A program made the position numbers and the translations under genes. A stretch of 64,000 nt of DNA. Source: JAFNAG01 sp963739235. GTDB lineage: Bacteria > Acidobacteriota > UBA6911. Below the pieces are notes generated by a model, which was given only the letters and a program-made list of their open reading frames with translations, did no database searches and was not told the DNA's origin. Location of the stretch: contig CAVTZY010000068.1 in the NCBI GenBank assembly GCA_963739235.1, positions 73,662 through 137,661 on the forward strand, in the 5' to 3' direction. This document shows positions 10,019 through 23,003 of this stretch, piece by piece; the stretch's first letter is position 1; the number at the start of each line of letters is the position of its first letter.

Positions 10019-10101
10019 TCACCGCAGAGATCGCCGAGACCGCAGATAACTCTTTTGTGTTCAATAACTTGACTCTGCAGCATCCGCGATCTCTGCGGTG
10101 A
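10019..10101. repeat. inverted repeat of cgcagagatc-type units
   Basis: Positions 10019-10034 (tcaccgcagagatcgc) are the exact reverse complement of 10086-10101. A second, poorer unit (cgagaccgcaga) follows the left arm. Similar elements lie at 14568-14647 and around 31793-31836. It occupies the 336-bp gap after the DUF4175 gene and could end its transcript. Confidence 0.6.
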
Positions 10102-10211
10102 TCAGTTGCTGTTCTCGCCTAATTGGTAATGACTCGCAGCTAAGTAACACTAAGTCCGGGAAGCACTGGTTGTGCATCGCGGTCTGCTGGCTTTCATTTC
10201 CTCACTTCGGG

Positions 10212-10217
10212 TATAAT
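10212..10217 (+). promoter_or_regulatory. possible -10 box (TATAAT) before the epimerase gene
   Basis: A perfect TATAAT lies 57 bp before the start codon at 10274. No convincing -35 hexamer was seen at the right distance. Confidence 0.3.
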
Positions 10218-10273
10218 CTGCGCTCATTTTGCCTACGGTTCATGGCGGAGTTTCCAAATCTGCTGGAGGGTGA

Positions 10274-11239
10274 ATGAGAGTCGTAATCACGGGCGGGGCC
10301 GGATTCCTGGGCAGTCATCTCTGCGACTATCTGCTGGAAGCAGGTCATGAAGTCATTTGCCTGGACAACCTGCTGACGGGGCGCATTGACAATATCACGC
10401 ACCTCTTGGGAAACGAGCGGTTCCGCTTTCTGAAGCACGATGTGACCGAGTACATTTTCCTGGGTGGGCCGGTGGATGCGGTGTTGCACTTTGCCTCCCC
10501 GGCGAGTCCCAGAGATTACCTCGAGCTACCCATCCAAACTTTGAAGGTGGGAGCGCTGGGAACGCACAAAACTCTTGGTTTGGCAAAAAGCAAGAGCGCC
10601 CGGTTCCTGATGGCCAGCACCTCGGAAACCTACGGCGATCCGCTGGTCAACCCGCAGCCTGAGAGTTATTGGGGCAATGTCAATCCGATCGGATTGCGCG
10701 GCGTGTACGACGAGGCGAAGCGTTTCGCCGAAGCGATGGTGATGGCCTACCATCGAACGCATGGCATCGATACCAGAATAGCCCGCATTTTCAACACCTA
10801 CGGCCCACGCATGCGCCCGAATGACGGGCGCGTGGTTTCCAACTTCATTGTTCAGGCGCTGGAAGGCAAGCCGCTGACGGTTTATGGAGGAGGGCAGCAA
10901 ACCCGAAGCTTCTGCTTCGTGGAGGATGAAATCCGGGGAATTGTGAAACTGTTGCTGGCCCCCAAAACTGAGGAGATCCACATGCCGGTCAATATTGGGA
11001 ATCCTCAGGAACTGACGGTTATGGAAATCGCGCAGAAGATCCTGGCTTTGACTTCCTCCGTGAGCGGCATCATCCACGAGCCTCTGCCGGAAGATGATCC
11101 AAGGGTCCGGCGGCCCGACATTACGCGCGCCCAGACATTGCTGGGCTGGAGTCCAACCGTTTCGCTGGAGGAGGGGCTGCGGCGCACGATCGCTTATTTT
11201 AAGGCTCGCGCGGCTGGTTCTCAGTCTGCGCGTTCATGA
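10274..11239 (+). CDS. UDP-glucuronate decarboxylase-like NAD-dependent epimerase/dehydratase
   Basis: This is an extended short-chain dehydrogenase. The Rossmann motif is 'GGAGFLGSHL' (GxxGxxG) at residues 7-16. The active-site Ser/Thr lies in 'STSETYGDP', and the catalytic Tyr-Lys pair is in 'GVYDEAKRFAEAM' (YxxxK). 'RIFNTYGPRMRPNDGRVVSN' and 'YGGGQQTRSFCFVED' are the signature segments of UDP-xylose synthase, which oxidises and decarboxylates UDP-glucuronate to UDP-xylose. The length (321) is normal. Its stop overlaps the aminotransferase start by 4 bases, so the two probably make an amino- or xylose-type surface sugar. A dTDP- or other UDP-sugar epimerase is the alternative. Confidence 0.88.
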   Translation: MRVVITGGAGFLGSHLCDYLLEAGHEVICLDNLLTGRIDNITHLLGNERFRFLKHDVTEYIFLGGPVDAVLHFASPASPRDYLELPIQTLKVGALGTHKTLGLAKSKSARFLMASTSETYGDPLVNPQPESYWGNVNPIGLRGVYDEAKRFAEAMVMAYHRTHGIDTRIARIFNTYGPRMRPNDGRVVSNFIVQALEGKPLTVYGGGQQTRSFCFVEDEIRGIVKLLLAPKTEEIHMPVNIGNPQELTVMEIAQKILALTSSVSGIIHEPLPEDDPRVRRPDITRAQTLLGWSPTVSLEEGLRRTIAYFKARAAGSQSARS

Positions 11240-12417
11240 CAGGTGTTTCCATGGAAGTACCGCTACTCGATCTGAAGGCCCAATACGCAACAATTCGTGA
11301 ACAGGTTCGCGCTGCTGTCGATGATGTGCTCGAAAGCCAGCGATTCATCCTCGGCCCCCATGTCGCGGCGCTGGAGGAAGCGTTTGCCCGTCTCTGCGGT
11401 GTGCCCTTCGCCGTCGGCGTCGCCTCGGGATCTGATGCCCTGCTGCTTTCTCTCAAAGCGCTCGGGGTGGGGCCAGGGGATGCCGTCGTCACTTCCCCCT
11501 ATACGTTTTTTGCGACTGCAGGCACCATTGTGAACCTGGGTGCCAGGCCACTATTCGTAGACATCGAACCTGCCAGCTTCAATCTGGACCCCGAGCGGCT
11601 GCTGAGATTCGCTGAACAGGAGTGTTCGTACGACATGAGGGTGCGCAAGCTCCTGCACAAGACTTCCGGAGCGGTCATCAAGGCGATCGTGCCCGTGCAT
11701 CTCTATGGCCAGTGCGCTGCGATGGACGAAATCCTCGCAGTTGCCGGTCGCTACCAGCTTCCTGTTGTCGAGGATGCCTGCCAGGCAGTGGGAGCCCGAC
11801 ACCACGGTCAATGTGCGGGCGCGATGGGCGACCTGGGCAGCTTCAGCTTTTTCCCCTCAAAAAATCTCGGTGGGGCTGGCGACGGCGGCATGATTGTGAG
11901 CCGCAATGAACATCTCGCCGGGCAGGTCAGGCTTTTGCGCAATCACGGGGCGCAGCCGAAGTATTATCATGTCACCGTGGGTTTTAACAGCCGGCTGGAC
12001 GAAATTCAGGCGGCGGTTTTGCGCGTGAAACTCACTCATCTTGAAAACTGGTCCGAGGCGCGCCGCCGCAACGCTGCTGATTACGATGCCCTGTTTAAAA
12101 AGGCCGGGCTCTTGAGCCGAATTCTGATTCCCCCGATCCTGCCCGGCAAACAGCACATCTTTCACCAATATGTGATCCGCACTTCAAAGCGCGATGAGAT
12201 GCGGACTGTGCTGCAGAGCCGGGGGGTCGGCACAGAAATCTATTACCCGGTCTCCCTGCATGAACAGGAGTGTTTCCGCGGCCTCGGATATCATGCCGCG
12301 GATTTTCCGCACTCGAGCGCAGCTGCCGCGCAGTCGCTGGCACTTCCGATTTATCCGGAGCTCACGCACGAACAACGGGCCTATGTTGTCGATTGTATTG
12401 CGGACTTTTTTGCGTAA
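11236..12417 (+). CDS. DegT/DnrJ/EryC1/StrS-family sugar aminotransferase
   Basis: This is a PLP-dependent enzyme that transfers an amino group to a keto-sugar nucleotide. The family signs are 'VPLLDLKAQY' at the N-terminus, 'GVASGSDALLLSLKALG', 'VVEDACQAVGA' (PLP-contacting Asp), and the Schiff-base lysine in 'SFFPSKNLGGAGDGG'. The length of 393 is typical. The start overlaps the preceding stop (ATGA at 11236); an internal ATG at 11251 with 'aggtg' upstream is equally possible. Coupling to the UXS-like gene suggests an aminosugar of lipopolysaccharide or exopolysaccharide. Confidence 0.88.
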   Translation: MTGVSMEVPLLDLKAQYATIREQVRAAVDDVLESQRFILGPHVAALEEAFARLCGVPFAVGVASGSDALLLSLKALGVGPGDAVVTSPYTFFATAGTIVNLGARPLFVDIEPASFNLDPERLLRFAEQECSYDMRVRKLLHKTSGAVIKAIVPVHLYGQCAAMDEILAVAGRYQLPVVEDACQAVGARHHGQCAGAMGDLGSFSFFPSKNLGGAGDGGMIVSRNEHLAGQVRLLRNHGAQPKYYHVTVGFNSRLDEIQAAVLRVKLTHLENWSEARRRNAADYDALFKKAGLLSRILIPPILPGKQHIFHQYVIRTSKRDEMRTVLQSRGVGTEIYYPVSLHEQECFRGLGYHAADFPHSSAAAAQSLALPIYPELTHEQRAYVVDCIADFFA

Positions 12418-12445
12418 TCGGGACGAAGGCTCCCGTGTGAATGAA

Positions 12446-12560
12446 GAATACAGGATAGAGAATACAGAATTCAGAAGAAAAGAAGTTGGAGTGAGGTAAT
12501 TTGTGCATCCCAATGCTACGGGTGCTCTCTGACTCCAGGATTCTATATTCTAAATTCTCT
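12446..12560. repeat. imperfect inverted repeat of gaattc/gaatac units
   Basis: The left segment 12446-12477 contains gaatacaggat, gagaatacagaattc and similar units. The right segment 12530-12560 carries the reverse-complementary series (aggattctatattctaaattc). It lies between the convergent aminotransferase and the unknown gene on the other strand. Confidence 0.45.
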
Positions 12561-12609
12561 CCCGTGACCTCCAGTCCCTCCGGCAAGCAGGTGATCATCC
12601 CACCACAGG

Positions 12610-13926
12610 CTAAACATCAGACATCTCTTCCGCTCTTGCCGGGCGATCGAGGACTGGCGGTTGGCGTTCCGCCGAAAAGGCATCGGGGTGTTTCCGGAGG
12701 ATGGATTTGAGGATGTCGATGGAAGGATGTTTGAGGGGAATCATGGGACCGCGACTCAGCAAGGCAGCAATCTGTTTGGAATGATGGTCATCGATGCTCA
12801 TTTTCTCCAACTCTTGAATGATCACCATCCTGAACTTGCGCAGCATCGCGCGAAAATGATCGATTCCTTCCTGAATTGCTTCGTTCATCCGATCGACGGA
12901 TTTGACTAGGAGCCGGTTTCCCGCTGGATTGAAACTGCAGTAACAGTACGGCTGGCGATCGAGGATTTCACGAACCGGTAATTCACATTGATTGGCCTGC
13001 ATGAACTTGCCGATGGCGCGAACATGGTATAGATATCTTTTGTTGGCAGGGTTTAGATCGGATAGCAGTTCAAGATTGCGCAAAGCCATCGAATCCACTT
13101 TGGCCTTCATTTTCTCGCGGTTGGATACGATGTGGACCGTTTCTTCATGGGCCGATCGGTAGTATTCGATATAGCCGGCCTTGAACTTGCCGAAGTTGCC
13201 GTCGAAAAGCTCCCGCTCTCCCGCTTCGAGAAACCGATGCGGTTCGTTGCAGGCTGCCAGCAACGCCTTCTTCTGGTCTGCCAACTCGATCTCCGTTGTC
13301 CGAAATGAAGCGCTGAGATAGCCGAAAGAACTCTCGAAAGTAGGGAGCCAGCCCAGTAACTTAGGCAGATCCTCGGCAAGGTCCTTCCAGCGGAGCAGAC
13401 GAGCCTCATCGCCGTTGAATGTCTGGGCTATTTGCGCCATTGCCGGGATGAAAGCGATCTCCTTTCTGCGGAGGCACCGGAAAATATGCTGGATCCGATC
13501 CAGGGCGGCATCAAAGGACTTGGCTTCATCCCGGAAGCGGGTCGTGAGGAATGGGTCGGGCATGGACTGCAAGCGTCCCAAAAGCATCCCGTCCTTGGCA
13601 TCCACGTGCTCGGCTGCCCAGGCCAGTGTCTGGCCCTCGCCTGAGTAGAGATTGAAGCTCGATTGGTTCTCCTGCCTGCATAGAAGGGCGCTCCACCGCA
13701 AAGCCAGCTTCTCTGCTTCCTGTGGCGGGGTTTCGCTTTGCATCGTAACGTTCGAAGCAAGGCGGGCAAGGCAAGCCGCCAGGTACTGCGCCAAGCTGCG
13801 ACTCCCCATTTCCTTGTGGATCGACTGCCGGAGACCCTGGACGATCAGCGAGCCGCGCTGCACGTACAACGCTGTTAGGAGCTGGCGGATTCCTTTGCCT
13901 GCAAACCCCGCGCCGCCCTGGCTCAC
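12610..13926 (-). CDS. unrecognised protein, 438 residues
   Basis: I do not recognise this family. The protein is mostly helical, without signal peptide or membrane segment. A region around residues 260-360 has the pattern 'YIEYYRSAHEETVHIVSNRE', then about 25 residues, 'LNPANKRYLYHVRAIGKFMQ', and a Cys cluster 'LDRQPYCYCSFNPAGN' that could bind metal. The start is a GTG at 13926 overlapping the stop of the upstream gene (GTGA), so the two are translationally coupled or are one gene split by a frameshift. It is flanked by intergenic repeats on both sides and has no functional neighbours. A remote likeness to large proteins of defence islands crossed my mind but is not supported by any motif. 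Confidence 0.6.
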   Translation of the reverse strand: MSQGGAGFAGKGIRQLLTALYVQRGSLIVQGLRQSIHKEMGSRSLAQYLAACLARLASNVTMQSETPPQEAEKLALRWSALLCRQENQSSFNLYSGEGQTLAWAAEHVDAKDGMLLGRLQSMPDPFLTTRFRDEAKSFDAALDRIQHIFRCLRRKEIAFIPAMAQIAQTFNGDEARLLRWKDLAEDLPKLLGWLPTFESSFGYLSASFRTTEIELADQKKALLAACNEPHRFLEAGERELFDGNFGKFKAGYIEYYRSAHEETVHIVSNREKMKAKVDSMALRNLELLSDLNPANKRYLYHVRAIGKFMQANQCELPVREILDRQPYCYCSFNPAGNRLLVKSVDRMNEAIQEGIDHFRAMLRKFRMVIIQELEKMSIDDHHSKQIAALLSRGPMIPLKHPSIDILKSILRKHPDAFSAERQPPVLDRPARAEEMSDV

Positions 13927-14375
13927 CCCGACTCGTTGTGCCTGGTGGCACTGACAAGAGAATTTACCCGCAGGCGGGCACTCTCCTCGACGGTCGGCCG
14001 GTCCGGGCGCCAGATCACGAGCTGGGAGGTTCCGGCAGACAGTTCATCAAGAGCCGGGTCCAACTCGTAAAACCTCTCGAAAGGGCTCAGGACCAGCAGC
14101 ACCCAAGGAAAGCCGGCGCGGAGGGACGCCATATCCCCCGCGGACCAAAGTGGATCCAGGATGCTCTTAAAATGCACTATCCCTTTTGGGCCATGGGCAG
14201 ATTCTGGAATGGATGCGGCCATAAGTGACTGTGAACAAGCCACTTGTTTCGGGTTAAAATCGGGTTCCCAGGCGGGAAACTCATTCTGAAACCAATCATA
14301 CACCAGAAAGGAGGAGGCGCAGGAAAGATCGGTAGACGGAGGTATATCAGCTAAGATGTGATTCTGACTGCTCAT
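13923..14375 (-). CDS. unrecognised protein, 150 residues, coupled to the next gene
   Basis: The ATG at 14375 is preceded by 'gtcagggaag', a good ribosome site; longer frames start further upstream without one. It has no known motif. The C-terminal part, 'LVIWRPDRPTVEESARLRVN' then 'SLVSATRHNESG', runs into the next gene, whose upstream frame continues with 'VSQGGAGFAGKGIRQLL'. Reading through a single-base slip near 13925 would give one protein of about 588 residues. Given the number of frame breaks elsewhere in this window, that is at least as likely as two coupled genes. Confidence 0.5.
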   Translation of the reverse strand: MSSQNHILADIPPSTDLSCASSFLVYDWFQNEFPAWEPDFNPKQVACSQSLMAASIPESAHGPKGIVHFKSILDPLWSAGDMASLRAGFPWVLLVLSPFERFYELDPALDELSAGTSQLVIWRPDRPTVEESARLRVNSLVSATRHNESG

Positions 14376-14567
14376 CTTCCCTGACCTGATAGAGGCTGCA
14401 ACGAGGGGGATACATTTGTTATCGACGCACGCTGCCGGTTCTTTAGCAGCGAATACCATCATCGACCCTGTATCGCATTTGTATCTCAACAATACAGAGA
14501 ATTAACCCGTGGTTTTCCCATTACTTACGCACAAATCTTTGCCGTAAAGCGACGAGCATCAAAAGAT

Positions 14568-14647
14568 CAACGCCGAGGTCGCAGAGGTCGCAGAGAAGAG
14601 TAATTCAAAAGAAAAGATCCTCTGCGGCCTCTGCGACCTCATCGTTG
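14568..14647. repeat. inverted repeat of gcagaggtc-type units
   Basis: The left arm 14568-14595 (caacg, then two gcagaggtc-like units) pairs with the right arm 14620-14647 with few mismatches. It is the only structure seen in the 366-bp gap between the unknown gene and the penicillin-binding protein gene, whose transcript runs away from it to the left. Confidence 0.6.
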
Positions 14648-14741
14648 AGGTTTTGGGGATGCGGATATACCGCGCCGCACTATTCGTGGCTGCTTTTGCT
14701 CAGGGCCTTTTCGTTGCCGCAGGGTCCTCACAGATGTACGA

Positions 14742-17183
14742 CTAGCGAGGATATTTTTTGACTGGCGGATTGGGCAGGGTGTTCTTGTCTGCGGCTGCCG
14801 GCGAAGCTTTATCCGGCGTGGCCTTTGGGGATGAGGAATATATGCTCCGGACGGTGCCGCCCATCATCTGTTCGTAGCTGTTGCCGTAACATGGAATCAC
14901 CGGTTCGGTGCCCTTGACGAAGTACTCCAGTTGGCGGGTAAGGCAATGGTCCGTGGCAAGAAGGCCCGTAGTGGGATCGATTTCAACCTGGGTAATCCCC
15001 TCCGGTACGGGGAACTCTTCGCCGGCCAAGGGTCTCAGCACGGCTGCCCGCTTCATGAACGCAGCCCAGATCGGCAAGGCGGACTGGGATCCGGGCAGGT
15101 TCAGTTCCCGGTTGTCATCAAACCCAACCCAGACGATACAGAGCATGTCGGGAGTGTAGCCTGCAAACCAGCCATCGCGCGAAGTGCCGGTTTTGCCGGC
15201 AGCCGGCATTGTGAAGCCGGCAGTGCGAACTCCCGCACCGGTGCCTTCATTCATCACCGACTGCAGCAACGACGTGAGCATAAATGTGATCTGCGGCGAC
15301 AGCACCCGCGTCGATTTGGCTTCCGTCTTGAGGATCACCTGCCCCTTGTCATCCAGAACTTTGCGGAGCGGCACCAGGTCTGAGCGCAGGCCGTCGTTGG
15401 CGAATGAGGTGTACGCTCGCACCATCTCGAGCGGCGTGACTTCAAACGCGCCGATTGCCATCGCCGGATAGGGCTTGATGGCCTCATTGAGGCCGAGCCG
15501 GTGCGCCAACGCGGCGATTTTGGGATATCCCACCTTGTCAGCGAACTTGATCGTGGCGACGTTCAAAGATCTCATGATCGCCTGGCGCATGCTCACCTGG
15601 CCCAGATATTCATCCTTATAGTTTCTCGGCTCGTAAACCAGATTCTCAAATTCGAACTGTGTCGGTTCATCCAGCACCATCGAGGCTGCCGTCAGCGGTG
15701 TGGAACTGCTGTTGGCGGTTTCCAGCGCGGCAGTATAGACGAAAGGCTTGAAGATGCTTCCCGGTTGGCGCTTCGACTGCGTGATGCGGTTGAACTGGCT
15801 CGTGCCATACTCCCTGCCTCCAACCATCGCCAATACCGTGCCGTCCCGTGGATCGACCGCGATCAGACTTGCCTGTACGGTTCCCGGGGGAATGGCGCGC
15901 TTGCCCTTGGCAAAATATTCGTCAAGCTTCACCATCTGGTCGCGAAGGGATTCAAAAGCCGCCTGCTGTAGCTCCATGTCGAGCGTGGAATAGATCTTGT
16001 GGGCGGAACGGGCCAGTTCGGCATCGCCAAGCTGCTCGGACAGAATGTCCTGCAGGTAATCCACGAAGTAGGGCGCGTCGGAATAGTTCATGATATTCGA
16101 CGGCTTTACGCTCAGCGGCTGCGCCATGGCCTCGTCGCGCTCGCGCGCCGTGATCATCTCATACTCCGCCATGTGATCGAGAACGAGGTCGCGGCGCACC
16201 TTGGCGCGCTCCGGATAGCGCACCGGCGTATAGCGGTTGGGTGCCGGGATGATGCCGGCCAGGGTCGCTGCCTCTCCCAGGGTCAGGGTGCCGACGCTTT
16301 TATCAAAGAACACTTCCGCAGCTTCACCAAATCCCACGATACTGAATGAGCCGCGCTGCCCTAGGTAGATCTCGTTGGCGTACAACTCGAAAATATCCTG
16401 CTTCGAGAGCCTCTGCTCGAGGAGGATGGCCATGTAGGCATCAGTCAGTTTGCGTCTCCAGGTGCGCTCGGGGGTCAGAAAGTATTGCTTGACGAATTGC
16501 TGAGTGAGCGTGCTGGCCCCCTGCACGTTTTCACCGGCACGGATGTCGATGATTGCAGCCTTGATGATCCGGATCGGATCGACTCCGCTGTGGCTGAAAA
16601 ACCGGCGATCTTCTGCCGCCAGCACGGCATCGACCAGGACCTTGGGCAGGTCTTTATACAAGACATGGCGTCGCTTTTCTCGGGTCTTATTGATGATGTT
16701 GCTGATCAATTCGGGCTTGAGCGCAAAGCGCTCCAGATTCTGACCGGAAGTTACATCGACGATATCCCGGATCTTGTTGCCGGCCCATTCAATCTCCACG
16801 GTTCGCCCGGCGTCTTCGAGGGCGGCGGAGTCATTGCTGACCTGGAGGCGTTTTTTCCGGTCCAGCTGGAATCGGGAGAGCTTGGGGTCGGCCGAAACGC
16901 CCGTTTCGGTATATCCCAGGCGCCGAAGAGTCGACAAAAAATCGGGCTGGGAGATCGTCCTGCCGGGGTAGACGGTTGCGGGCGCCGCGTAAATCTCGGT
17001 TGCGGCGACCTCGTAACCCTTGCCGAGCTTTTCGTCGATCCAGCGATCAAAGACATAGTAGTAATGGATCAAGAAAGCCGCGATGACGATAGCTGGAATG
17101 CAGGCCAGAACCGCGATGATCTTGAGCACCCTCCAGAAGGAGAATCTCTTGGATGATTTGGATGGGCGAGCATTCTTCGACAT
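14742..17183 (-). CDS. class A penicillin-binding protein (bifunctional peptidoglycan synthase, PBP1b-like)
   Basis: It polymerises lipid II and cross-links peptides in the periplasm. A short basic cytosolic tail is followed by one membrane anchor ('IIAVLACIPAIVIAAFLIHY'). A small UB2H-like segment follows ('YPGRTISQPDFLSTLRRLGY'). The glycosyltransferase-51 motifs are present: 'AVLAAEDRRFFSHSGVDP' with the catalytic Glu, 'QGASTLTQQFVKQYFL', 'LLEQRLSKQDIFELYANEIY' and 'GEAATLAGIIPAPNRYTP'. Transpeptidase motifs are also complete: SxxK in 'RQPGSIFKPF', SxN in 'RSLNVA', and 'KTGTS' near the end. The 813 residues match PBP1b-type enzymes. The UB2H-like region suggests regulation by an outer-membrane lipoprotein. 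Transcribed alone. Confidence 0.93.
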   Translation of the reverse strand: MSKNARPSKSSKRFSFWRVLKIIAVLACIPAIVIAAFLIHYYYVFDRWIDEKLGKGYEVAATEIYAAPATVYPGRTISQPDFLSTLRRLGYTETGVSADPKLSRFQLDRKKRLQVSNDSAALEDAGRTVEIEWAGNKIRDIVDVTSGQNLERFALKPELISNIINKTREKRRHVLYKDLPKVLVDAVLAAEDRRFFSHSGVDPIRIIKAAIIDIRAGENVQGASTLTQQFVKQYFLTPERTWRRKLTDAYMAILLEQRLSKQDIFELYANEIYLGQRGSFSIVGFGEAAEVFFDKSVGTLTLGEAATLAGIIPAPNRYTPVRYPERAKVRRDLVLDHMAEYEMITARERDEAMAQPLSVKPSNIMNYSDAPYFVDYLQDILSEQLGDAELARSAHKIYSTLDMELQQAAFESLRDQMVKLDEYFAKGKRAIPPGTVQASLIAVDPRDGTVLAMVGGREYGTSQFNRITQSKRQPGSIFKPFVYTAALETANSSSTPLTAASMVLDEPTQFEFENLVYEPRNYKDEYLGQVSMRQAIMRSLNVATIKFADKVGYPKIAALAHRLGLNEAIKPYPAMAIGAFEVTPLEMVRAYTSFANDGLRSDLVPLRKVLDDKGQVILKTEAKSTRVLSPQITFMLTSLLQSVMNEGTGAGVRTAGFTMPAAGKTGTSRDGWFAGYTPDMLCIVWVGFDDNRELNLPGSQSALPIWAAFMKRAAVLRPLAGEEFPVPEGITQVEIDPTTGLLATDHCLTRQLEYFVKGTEPVIPCYGNSYEQMMGGTVRSIYSSSPKATPDKASPAAADKNTLPNPPVKKYPR

Positions 17184-17239
17184 AAGATTCCGGTCTTTTC
17201 GATCGATGAACCGGTGAATTATAGCAGAGAGGCTAGATA

Positions 17240-17335
17240 AATTAAGGTGACAGGCTACTCAACCTCGAAATTAGTGATCAAATCACAGTGCGTCGGCTCT
17301 GTAATTTCGAGGTTGAGTAGCCTATCACCTTAATT
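17240..17335. repeat. 34-bp inverted repeat with a nested hairpin
   Basis: The left arm 17240-17273 and right arm 17302-17335 are reverse complements with a single mismatch. The 28-base spacer begins with its own small stem, gtgat/atcac. It sits between the divergently placed 5' end of the PBP gene and the 3' end of the TonB receptor gene, and may terminate the receptor transcript or be a small mobile hairpin element. Confidence 0.75.
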
Positions 17336-17400
17336 GTCACCTAAATTTTGAGGAGAGGAACACTGGGTTGCGATGCTCCTCTCCTCTGAAATGCGGATAA

Positions 17401-21384
<3,984 letters not shown>

Positions 21385-21938
21385 AAGTAACCCTCTGGTC
21401 AAAGTCGTTGGATTTATGGACTGGGCCAGCATTGCCCACTTTATTGGTCATTCAGGAATCTGCCGTGGCAACCGCGCCCAAAAACGGCTGCTGACTTCCG
21501 AGCGCCGCCCGGAGCTATCGTGGAAAAGATGCGGGAATTGCCAGGGGACCCGCGGGTATCAGGAGCATCTTACGACTACGGATCTTTCGGCTGGGGGAGA
21601 TTTTCCCCAGTCTCGTCGAGTTCCGGAGTACGGCCCTTTAACGCTCCCTTGAAAGAAAAATGCGACTCCAAATCTAGAGAACCAGGACGACTCTATAATT
21701 GTTAAATAATCTTAGCTATCCGGGCCCGGGGTTGCAACGGGAAAGTAAGAAAATTGCCATCCCTGGATCGGTCGTGACTTTTCGCCGCTTCTTCGCATCC
21801 TCTAGCACCCGGAGGCTTTTAATGTTATTGATGATTGGATGATAGGGTCCATCGGCCGGCGATGCGCGCAGGAAAGGATGTGCGCTGGATTTTAAGGGTG
21901 GTTGCCTGTAGTCTTTTGCGTATTGGGAGCTGGCTCGG
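21385..21938. other. intergenic, divergent promoter region
   Basis: This 554-bp gap lies between the divergent receptor and ThiF/MoeB genes. I see no convincing gene, hairpin family or named regulatory element in it. Confidence 0.4.
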
Positions 21939-22967
21939 ATGACTGAACTGCGCTATTCCAGACAAATCCTTTTTTCCGGCATCGGGGCCGAAGGCCAGAA
22001 AAAACTGTCTCGCAGCCGGGTTCTTCTCGTAGGCTGCGGCGCGCTGGGTTCAGTGATGGCGGAAATCCTCGTTCGTGCCGGCATCGGATGCCTGACGATT
22101 GCCGATCGGGATTACATCGACGAGTCGAATCTGCAGCGCCAATCTCTTTATACCGAGTCAGACTGCCGTGCCGGCCTGCCTAAAGCAACGGCTGCGGCCC
22201 GTCATCTCGCAGAAATCAACAGCCGGACGGAATTGGTGCCCCAGATCCTCGACGTAAATGCGGCGACGATCGCGACGCTCGTGCCCGGCCACAACCTGAT
22301 TCTGGACGGCACGGATAACTTTGAAACCCGTTTTCTCATAAACGACGCAAGTGTGAAGTGGCGGATCCCGTGGGTTTATGGGGCATGCGTCGGCGCCTTT
22401 GGGATGTGCGTCGCCTTCGTGCCGGGTTCCACCCCATGCCTGCGCTGCCTGCTGGAACAACTGCCGTTGCCCGGCAGCTCTCCCACGTGCGACACGGTTG
22501 GCGTCATCGGACCCATCGTTCATGTGGTCGCGGCGCTTGAGGCCGCGGAAGGTCTCAAGATTCTAACGGGCCAGCTCGAAAAACTGAACAGAAAGCTGAT
22601 GAATATCGACCTGTGGGAAAACCAGATTTCCGGCATAAACCTCTCCCACTTTCAACGCGATACGGAATGCATGGCCTGCGGGAAAAGGGTTTTCGAATTT
22701 CTGGAAGGGAAGCACGAAGGACGGGCTCAGTTCCTTTGTGGACGTGACGCCGTCCAGGTTCATCGCAGCGCGCCCAGCCCGATCGATTTTGCGACGATTG
22801 CCGGGCGGCTGGCCACTTTGGGTGAGGTAACCTACAACGAGTTCCTGATGAAGGCCTCTGTGGATAAGTTTGAGATCGCTCTGTTCCGGGATGGCCGCGC
22901 GATCGTGCGCGGCACGCATGATGTCGACGAAGCCCGGCGCATTTATGCAAAGTATATCGGGAGTTGA
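21939..22967 (+). CDS. ThiF/MoeB/HesA-family adenylyltransferase
   Basis: E1-like enzyme that adenylates the C-terminus of a ubiquitin-like sulfur carrier (MoaD or ThiS type). The nucleotide-binding motif is 'LVGCGALGSVMAEILVRAGI', then 'DRDYIDESNLQRQSLY' with the conserved Arg-Gln pair, 'DGTDNFETRFLINDAS', and the zinc-binding cysteines in 'CLRC' and 'CMAC'. A C-terminal extension of about 90 residues after the second Cys pair has a compact alpha/beta look and may bind the carrier or a partner. No sulfur-carrier gene is adjacent, so molybdopterin versus thiamine cannot be decided. Confidence 0.85.
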   Translation: MTELRYSRQILFSGIGAEGQKKLSRSRVLLVGCGALGSVMAEILVRAGIGCLTIADRDYIDESNLQRQSLYTESDCRAGLPKATAAARHLAEINSRTELVPQILDVNAATIATLVPGHNLILDGTDNFETRFLINDASVKWRIPWVYGACVGAFGMCVAFVPGSTPCLRCLLEQLPLPGSSPTCDTVGVIGPIVHVVAALEAAEGLKILTGQLEKLNRKLMNIDLWENQISGINLSHFQRDTECMACGKRVFEFLEGKHEGRAQFLCGRDAVQVHRSAPSPIDFATIAGRLATLGEVTYNEFLMKASVDKFEIALFRDGRAIVRGTHDVDEARRIYAKYIGS

Positions 22968-23003
22968 TGTGCGCTGTTCTTAGAGTTCAGGAGGCGAAAA
23001 ACT

